Source: Buttiauxella izardii
Lineage (GTDB): Bacteria; Pseudomonadota; Gammaproteobacteria; Enterobacterales; Enterobacteriaceae
Assembly: GCF_003601925.1 (NCBI RefSeq)
Contig: NZ_QZWH01000053.1
Span: forward strand, 1-37,319
DNA length: 37,319 bases
Direction of reading: 5' to 3'
Positions within the stretch are counted from its first letter, which is position 1, and the number at the start of each line of letters is the position of its first letter. Positions 31,370 to 37,319 of the stretch are shown piece by piece. The notes under the pieces were generated by a model, which saw only the letters and a list, made by a program, of their open reading frames with translations, was not told the origin of the DNA and did no database searches. A program made the position numbers and the translations under genes.

Positions 31370-31753
31370 TCAGAACCTCAGGCCAGTAATAAAAGAAACC
31401 AGGCGGACAAGAATACCATCCAGCCCCCACAAAATCAGTGACATTACAGCTGTAACTGCAGCCACGATTAAGGTGGTGTGTAAAGTTTCCTGGCGAGTTG
31501 GCCAAATCACTTTACGAACTTCGGTTCTCGCTTCGCGGGCGAAAGCAACAGTCGCTTTGCCTTTCGTCGTTAACAGCGCGACACCACCCGCTGCAGCAAT
31601 CAGAACAACCACTGCCAGGGCACGCAGAGGCAGTGATACATCACGATAAATGTAGTTGCCCACGATCGCCACAATCAGCAGAGCAGCAACTGCCAGCCAT
31701 TTCATCGCTTCCAGGCCGCGCCCGCTTCCTTGAGCTTCGGTATTCGCACTCAT
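31370..31753 (-). CDS. secE: SecE, preprotein translocase subunit
   Basis: SecE is the clamp subunit of the SecYEG channel in the inner membrane. From ATG 31753 it has 127 residues, identical in length and nearly in sequence to E. coli; a longer open frame from 31768 is not supported. Three membrane segments are visible (about 19-36, 45-63 and 93-112). The conserved cytoplasmic amphipathic segment [18 protein letters not shown] precedes the third one. It is co-transcribed with nusG, one base away. Confidence 0.98.
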   Translation of the reverse strand: MSANTEAQGSGRGLEAMKWLAVAALLIVAIVGNYIYRDVSLPLRALAVVVLIAAAGGVALLTTKGKATVAFAREARTEVRKVIWPTRQETLHTTLIVAAVTAVMSLILWGLDGILVRLVSFITGLRF

Positions 31754-31786
31754 AAACCAACCCGTCACAATAATTCAGACAAACAT

Positions 31787-31812
31787 TTTTGCCCCGCATA
31801 TGCGAGGCAAAA
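31787..31812. repeat. 26-bp near-perfect palindrome in the secE leader
   Basis: TTTTGCCCCGCAT and ATGCGAGGCAAAA are inverted copies with one mismatch and no loop, 34 bp upstream of the secE start and inside its transcript. It lacks a following U-tract, so its role (leader stem-loop, protein site) is open. Confidence 0.55.
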
Positions 31813-31845
31813 CCAAACCGAATGGCTATTTTTCAGGCACTATTC

Positions 31846-31874
31846 GGTATAACGCCTTCTTCAGAGCCTGTCTC
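31846..31874 (-). promoter_or_regulatory. Candidate secE-nusG promoter
   Basis: On the minus strand GAGACA (31869-31874) and TATACC (31846-31851) are separated by 17 bp, with four of six matches each. It lies between the tufB terminator and secE, where the E. coli promoter also is. Confidence 0.45.
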
Positions 31875-31932
31875 AGCAATGATTATGAGTAAAAAATCAC
31901 TGATGAGCCAGGTTCTGGGCAGAGAGCGTACA

Positions 31933-31958
31933 AAAAGGGCATCAAATGATGCCCTTTT
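31933..31958 (-). terminator. tufB Rho-independent terminator
   Basis: AAAAGGGCATC-ATTT-GATGCCCTTTT is a perfect 11-bp stem with T-rich 3' end on the minus strand, 31 bp after the tufB stop. Confidence 0.93.
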
Positions 31959-31988
31959 CTTGCGCGTTGCGTCAAATGTTATCCGCGA

Positions 31989-33209
<1,221 letters not shown>

Positions 33210-33284
33210 TCACCACATCAACCAGGCTAAAGCCTGAATTTGTTGAATTCATTAACAGAAGAGAAACAGGGAGGATAAAGGAGG

Positions 33285-33360
33285 TGGTGCTGATAGGCAG
33301 ATTCGAACTGCCGACCTCACCCTTACCAAGGGTGCGCTCTACCAACTGAGCTATATCAGC
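33285..33360 (-). tRNA. thrT: tRNA-Thr (GGT anticodon)
   Basis: The minus strand reads GCTGATATAGCTCAGTTGG at the 5' end and ends ...TATCAGCACCA. Acceptor stem GCTGATA/TATCAGC, anticodon loop CTTGGTAAG with GGT, T loop GTTCGAATC and encoded CCA are all present; 76 nt. It is last in the tRNA cluster, next to tufB. Confidence 0.98.
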
Positions 33361-33365
33361 ACATC

Positions 33366-33440
<75 letters not shown>

Positions 33441-33480
33441 ATCCTGGAACTCGGCTACCTGCTTGAATTCTGTATTGAAC

Positions 33481-33499
33481 CTGAGAAGAAGCTTCTCAG
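33481..33499. other. Hairpin in the tyrU-glyT spacer
   Basis: CTGAGAAG-AAG-CTTCTCAG is a perfect 8-bp stem in the 118-nt spacer between the Tyr and Gly tRNAs. It may guide processing of the tRNA precursor. Nothing else is recognised in this spacer. Confidence 0.4.
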
Positions 33500-33558
33500 T
33501 GTTCGAGTCGACTAGTTGGATCTCGTCGCCTCGGGCTACGCATAGCGCGGCCTGAAAA

Positions 33559-33643
<85 letters not shown>

Positions 33644-33653
33644 AAGCACTTGA

Positions 33654-33729
<76 letters not shown>

Positions 33730-33743
33730 ATCAAGTAGCGCGC

Positions 33744-33772
33744 ATTCTAGGAAGACCGGCCTCGCGATGCAA
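33744..33772 (-). promoter_or_regulatory. Stringent-type promoter of the thrU-tyrU-glyT-thrT-tufB operon
   Basis: On the minus strand TTGCAT (33767-33772), 17 bp and TAGAAT (33744-33749) are followed by a GCGCGC discriminator. An A/T tract just upstream (33771-33790) could be an UP element. This arrangement is typical of stable-RNA promoters repressed by ppGpp/DksA. The rest of the 462-bp gap to coaA (33730-34191) holds no credible gene; an open frame of 99 codons across it overlaps this promoter. Confidence 0.85.
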
Positions 33773-34191
33773 CAAAAAAATTAAAGAAAATGCACTACCG
33801 CTTATATTTTGCGCGATAGCTCGTAAAAATGGTGGATTTATCAACATTCCGGTGTGATTTTGTCCGTGCATTCCGAGCAAACTCATCCAAACATTCCCTC
33901 TACTTATCTTGTTTTCGTCTCTGCACCACGCAAAATGCCTTCTATTAATGTTTTGCAGTTTGATAAACATCCGATCATAAGAGTCAGGGGCCTCGCAGAG
34001 CGTGATCTTTAACTCTGAAAGCATCAGCACTATGTTTTTTTCTTATTATTATCCCCAATCTGGTGTTACCCTCCTGCCCATTGTAAAAAGATAAATACGT
34101 TGCACGCCTTTGATTACCTGAGATGAGTCTCCTTTTCTCAGTCTGCGTACTACGTTCATTTTTGTCCTGAATTACAGGCAGAAGCATGCTT

Positions 34192-35142
34192 ATGAGTAAT
34201 AAAGAGCAAATGTTGACGACTCCTTATATGCAGTTCAACCGCAACCAATGGGCAGCTTTACGCGACTCAGTGCCGATGACCTTGACTGAAGGTGAAATCG
34301 CCCGGTTGAAAGGTATCAATGAGGACCTCTCTCTAGAGGAAGTGGCTGAGATTTATCTGCCGCTTTCGCGTCTATTGAATTTCTATATCAGTTCGAACTT
34401 ACGCCGCCAGGCAGTACTTGAGCAATTCCTCGGTACGAATGGGCAGCGTATTCCCTATGTAATTAGTATCGCGGGGAGTGTTGCGGTAGGTAAAAGCACC
34501 ACCGCCCGTGTGTTACAAGCCTTGCTTAGTCGCTGGCCTGAGCACCGTAGCGTAGAGTTAATTACGACTGATGGTTTTCTACATCCGAATAAAGTGTTGA
34601 AAGAACGCAATCTGATGAAGAAAAAGGGATTCCCGCAATCCTACGATATGCATCGTCTGGTGAAATTCGTTTCTGATATTAAATCAGGCGCACCAAATGT
34701 AACCGCCCCTGTTTACTCTCATCTTATTTATGATGTCATCCCAGATGGGGATAAAACAGTTGCGCAGCCAGATATTTTAATTCTTGAAGGATTGAATGTT
34801 TTACAGAGTGGCATGGATTATCCCCACGACCCACATCATGTGTTTGTTTCAGACTTTGTCGACTTCTCTATATATGTTGATGCGCCTGAAGACCTGCTCC
34901 AGGATTGGTATATCACGCGCTTCCTGAAATTCCGTGAAGGTGCATTCACCGACCCAGATTCTTATTTTCATAGCTATGCTAAGCTTTCAGAAGATGAGGC
35001 TGTTAACGTCGCATTGCAGCTGTGGAAAGAGATCAACTGGCGGAATTTAAAAGAAAATATACTGCCTACACGTGAGCGCGCTAGTTTGATTATGACGAAA
35101 AGTTCGAATCATGAAGTCGAGTGTGTTCGACTGAGAAAATAA
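34192..35142 (+). CDS. coaA: CoaA, pantothenate kinase (type I)
   Basis: CoaA phosphorylates pantothenate, the first and rate-controlling step of coenzyme A synthesis, and is feedback-inhibited by CoA. From ATG 34192 it has 316 residues, as in E. coli; another ATG lies two codons earlier, so the exact start is uncertain. The P-loop GSVAVGKST (about 95-103) binds [15 protein letters not shown] carries the catalytic Asp, and [12 protein letters not shown] is the second nucleotide-region motif. It is a single-gene unit opposite to the tRNA operon, converging with birA at a shared terminator. Confidence 0.98.
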   Translation: MSNKEQMLTTPYMQFNRNQWAALRDSVPMTLTEGEIARLKGINEDLSLEEVAEIYLPLSRLLNFYISSNLRRQAVLEQFLGTNGQRIPYVISIAGSVAVGKSTTARVLQALLSRWPEHRSVELITTDGFLHPNKVLKERNLMKKKGFPQSYDMHRLVKFVSDIKSGAPNVTAPVYSHLIYDVIPDGDKTVAQPDILILEGLNVLQSGMDYPHDPHHVFVSDFVDFSIYVDAPEDLLQDWYITRFLKFREGAFTDPDSYFHSYAKLSEDEAVNVALQLWKEINWRNLKENILPTRERASLIMTKSSNHEVECVRLRK

Positions 35143-35170
35143 AAAATGGGGGTAATACCCCCATTTTTTT
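35141..35170. terminator. Bidirectional terminator between coaA and birA
   Basis: TGGGGGT-AAT-ACCCCCA (35147-35163) is flanked by six A residues and seven T residues, so it serves the rightward coaA and leftward murB-birA transcripts. It fits entirely in the 26-bp gap and touches both stop codons. Confidence 0.95.
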
Positions 35171-36131
35171 AATTAACGCCACGTAGTGATATTTCACCAC
35201 CGACCCAGGGTTTAATCACCCCATCCTGCTCTAACAGCAGTCCACCTTGCTCGTTAATTCCTCTGGAAATTCCGTGAATTTCTCTGTCACCTATAATTAA
35301 CTTCACCTGACGGTTAATAAAGTTATCGAGTGATTCCCAGCGAGGAAGAAAAGGAACTAAACCTTCATCTTCAAATAATTGTAATGCCTTACGTAACTCT
35401 TTTATTATTTTAATTGCTAATGCATTACGATCAATATTAATTCCAGCTTCCTGAAGATTAATCCAGCTTTGATTAATGACATCCGTCGCCACATTCCGCA
35501 TTGCAAGGTTGATACCTGCGCCAATAACAATTTGCGCCGCATCACCCGTTTTACCAGTCAATTCGACCAGAATGCCAGCAAGCTTGCGGTCGTTGAGATA
35601 GAGATCATTTGGCCATTTCACTCTGACATTTTCAGCACCCAGTTCTTGTAGCACTTCGGCCATAACAATCCCGATTACAAGACTCAGGCCAACTGCGGCA
35701 GCGGGACCTTGCTCAAGTCGCCAGTACATGGACAGGTAAAGGTTGGCACCAAAAGGTGAAAACCATTGGCGCCCTCGACGTCCACGCCCAGCCTGCTGGT
35801 ATTCCGCAATACAAGCATCACCAGATTGAAGTATTTCTAGTCTTTCGAGTAAATACTGATTAGTGGAATCAATAACCGGAAGTACCGCAACTGAACCCGT
35901 CTTAATTTCAGATTTGATCAAATCTTCATTAAGTAACTGGATAGGATCTGGCAGGCTGTATCCTTTACCTGGTACGGTAAAAACATCCACGCCCCAATCT
36001 CTTAATGTTTGGATATGCTTATTAATAGCGGCCCGACTCATTCCTAGCTGCTCACCTAAATGCTCACCAGAGTGAAACTCACCATCAGAAAGAATGCTAA
36101 TCAGCGTTAGAGGTATTTTGTTATCTTTCAT
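35169..36131 (-). CDS. birA: BirA, biotin-protein ligase and biotin operon repressor
   Basis: BirA makes biotinyl-5'-AMP and attaches biotin to AccB; with biotinyl-AMP bound and no acceptor it dimerises and represses the bio operon. It has 320 residues (321 in E. coli). The N-terminal winged helix-turn-helix (about 20-45) is followed by the ligase domain with GRGRRGR (115-121) binding adenylate, and [19 protein letters not shown] with the conserved lysine. The C-terminal SH3-like domain follows. Its start overlaps the murB stop by 4 bp (ATGA). Confidence 0.98.
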   Translation of the reverse strand: MKDNKIPLTLISILSDGEFHSGEHLGEQLGMSRAAINKHIQTLRDWGVDVFTVPGKGYSLPDPIQLLNEDLIKSEIKTGSVAVLPVIDSTNQYLLERLEILQSGDACIAEYQQAGRGRRGRQWFSPFGANLYLSMYWRLEQGPAAAVGLSLVIGIVMAEVLQELGAENVRVKWPNDLYLNDRKLAGILVELTGKTGDAAQIVIGAGINLAMRNVATDVINQSWINLQEAGINIDRNALAIKIIKELRKALQLFEDEGLVPFLPRWESLDNFINRQVKLIIGDREIHGISRGINEQGGLLLEQDGVIKPWVGGEISLRGVN

Positions 36132-37156
36132 GCAATGGTCTCCACAGCGCTAACTTCACCTGATGGGCCAATGAAGCGGACTTCCGGCTCCAGCCACACG
36201 TTGAATTTTTCCCCAACGCACTGGCGAACATAATGCGCGAGATCTACAACATTTTGGCTAGTCGCATTTTCTTCGTTTATCAATACCAGAGCTTGCTGTT
36301 TATGGACTGCAGCTCCACCAATTTTATAACCTTTCAATTGGCACTGATCGATTAGCCACCCTGCAGCTAGTTTTACTGAACCATCGGGTTGGGGATAATG
36401 TGGGACCGCCGTAAATGCGGAAATTAATGTTGCCGCCTGGTCGGCAGTCACTACGGGATTCTTAAAGAAACTCCCTGCGTTACCATTAACACGTGGATCA
36501 GGCAGTTTTGTCATCCGCATGTAGCAAACCGAATTGAACACTTCTTGAGGGGTGACATTCTCAGCATCCAGGCGGGAGAGATCGCCATAAGTTAACACCG
36601 GTGACCATCTTTTCGGCAAACGCAGACCTACGGCAATAATCGCGTAGTGATTCTGATATTCATGCTTAAAAATACTGTCACGATAACCAAACTGGCACTG
36701 TGAATTATCCAGACGATGCAGTTCACCACTGCGTACATCGATACAATCTACGTAATGGCAGACACTTTTAAGCTCAACGCCATAGGCACCAATATTTTGA
36801 ATAGGTGACGAGCCAGCACATCCCGGTATTAAAGCCAGATTTTCGAGTCCGGGCATATCATGCTGCAAAGTGTACTCAACCAAATGATGCCAGTTCTCGC
36901 CTGCTCCAACATGCAAATGCCAGGCATCATCTTCCTCTGTGACCTGAATACCTTTAATGCGGTTAATGATTATGATGCCTGAATAATCCTCAAGAAAAAG
37001 AACATTACTCCCTTCACCCAGGAGCAATACCGGCATCTGTGTTGCAACCGCCTCGCTCCAGGCATCTTTTAGCTGCGACACTGTTTCAGCAATGACAATT
37101 CGTGAAGCATTAGCCTGAATACCAAATGTATTGAAAGGCCTAAGAGAGGTGCTCAT
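36128..37156 (-). CDS. murB: MurB, UDP-N-acetylenolpyruvoylglucosamine reductase
   Basis: MurB is the flavoenzyme that reduces UDP-GlcNAc-enolpyruvate to UDP-MurNAc with NADPH, the second committed step of peptidoglycan synthesis. It has 342 residues, as in E. coli. The FAD-binding part shows [14 protein letters not shown] and [33 protein letters not shown] carries the catalytic serine, and the C-terminal [10 protein letters not shown] holds the catalytic glutamate. A ribosome binding site AGGA stands 10 bases before the ATG. It heads the murB-birA operon. Confidence 0.99.
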   Translation of the reverse strand: MSTSLRPFNTFGIQANASRIVIAETVSQLKDAWSEAVATQMPVLLLGEGSNVLFLEDYSGIIIINRIKGIQVTEEDDAWHLHVGAGENWHHLVEYTLQHDMPGLENLALIPGCAGSSPIQNIGAYGVELKSVCHYVDCIDVRSGELHRLDNSQCQFGYRDSIFKHEYQNHYAIIAVGLRLPKRWSPVLTYGDLSRLDAENVTPQEVFNSVCYMRMTKLPDPRVNGNAGSFFKNPVVTADQAATLISAFTAVPHYPQPDGSVKLAAGWLIDQCQLKGYKIGGAAVHKQQALVLINEENATSQNVVDLAHYVRQCVGEKFNVWLEPEVRFIGPSGEVSAVETIA

Positions 37157-37194
37157 ATGGATATCTTTCCTGAGTTTAAACCCGGTTAGTTTAC

Positions 37195-37223
37195 CTTATA
37201 TGCCTGGGGTTGGCTTGTGTGAA
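37195..37223 (-). promoter_or_regulatory. murB-birA promoter
   Basis: On the minus strand TTCACA (37218-37223), 17 bp and TATAAG (37195-37200), each matching consensus at five of six positions, lie between the rrn terminator and murB. Confidence 0.7.
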
Positions 37224-37262
37224 GGGGTATTCGGGGGAGTAATCGTACAAATCGTAGACAGC

Positions 37263-37292
37263 AAAAAGCCCTGTACGTCAGTACAGGGCTTT
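37263..37292 (-). terminator. rRNA operon terminator
   Basis: AAAGCCCTGTAC-TGAC-GTACAGGGCTTT is a perfect 12-bp stem followed by T residues on the minus strand, just after the 5S 3' end. The stem arms and position identify the terminator of an rrn operon entering from the right. Confidence 0.93.
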
Positions 37293-37304
37293 CCACTTAT
37301 TTGG

Positions 37305-37319
37305 AGCCTGGCAGTTCCC
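37305..37319 (-). rRNA. 5S rRNA, 3' end only (partial)
   Basis: The minus strand enters with GGGAACTGCCAGGC, the conserved 3' end of enterobacterial 5S rRNA (pairing with the GCCTGGC of its 5' end), then ends about position 37305. The rest of the gene lies beyond the right edge. By gene order this is the rrnB-equivalent operon (next to murB). Confidence 0.88.

Noticed and set aside
33731..34030. Open frame of 99 codons on the minus strand between the tRNAs and coaA
   Set aside because: It overlaps the tRNA operon promoter, has no recognisable domain and no convincing ribosome binding site.

Overview
The window is a stretch of Enterobacteriaceae chromosome. It holds the conserved block lying between two rRNA operons, corresponding to the rrnE-rrnB interval of Escherichia coli read in the opposite orientation. 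The left edge is a divergent rRNA P1 promoter firing leftward out of the window. The right edge is the 3' end of a 5S rRNA on the minus strand with its terminator. Nearly every protein is close in length and sequence to its E. coli counterpart. Gene order (purH-purD, hupA-yjaG-nfi-hemE-nudC, rsd, thiCEFSGH, rpoCB-rplLJAK-nusG-secE-tufB, four tRNAs, coaA, birA-murB) is the classical one, so the family is certain. The genus is not resolved; the Rsd tail, the ThiC N-terminus and an inserted sugar locus show it is not E. coli or Salmonella. The zraPSR genes that lie near purD in E. coli are absent.

Layout. 1-286: divergent rrn P1 / purH control region with a DnaA box, a PurR operator and a leader that can fold in competing ways. 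287-3228: purHD purine operon and terminator. 3233-7611 (minus): nudC, hemE, nfi, yjaG, hupA and the lipoprotein gene yjaH, whose first codons coincide with the hupA terminator. 7704-8207: rsd. 8262-13833: TPP riboswitch and the tightly overlapping thiCEFSGH operon for the thiamin pyrimidine and thiazole precursors. 13834-19620: an accessory six-gene sugar locus inserted between thiH and rpoC. It has an AgaS-type SIS isomerase/deaminase, a UTRA-domain GntR repressor, a LicH-like family-4 6-phospho-beta-glucosidase, and a lactose/cellobiose-type PTS whose IIC is divergent from IIB-IIA. The divergent PTS control region carries a 14-bp perfect palindrome at a consensus -35 promoter and two CRP-like sites. 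19636-33173 (minus): transcription and translation core (rpoC, rpoB, rplL, rplJ, rplA, rplK, nusG, secE, tufB) with ribosomal-protein leaders and the rplL-rpoB attenuator. 33285-33729: tRNA-Thr(GGT), Gly(TCC), Tyr(GTA), Thr(TGT) and their stringent-type promoter. 34192-37156: coaA (plus), birA and murB (minus). 37263-37319: rrn terminator and 5S end.

The housekeeping genes are ordinary. The most unusual material is the accessory phospho-glycoside locus with its compact regulatory region. Its gene set (family-4 phosphoglycosidase plus AgaS-type enzyme, no deacetylase) suggests uptake and cleavage of a beta-linked disaccharide, possibly one containing an amino sugar. The substrate cannot be read from the sequence.
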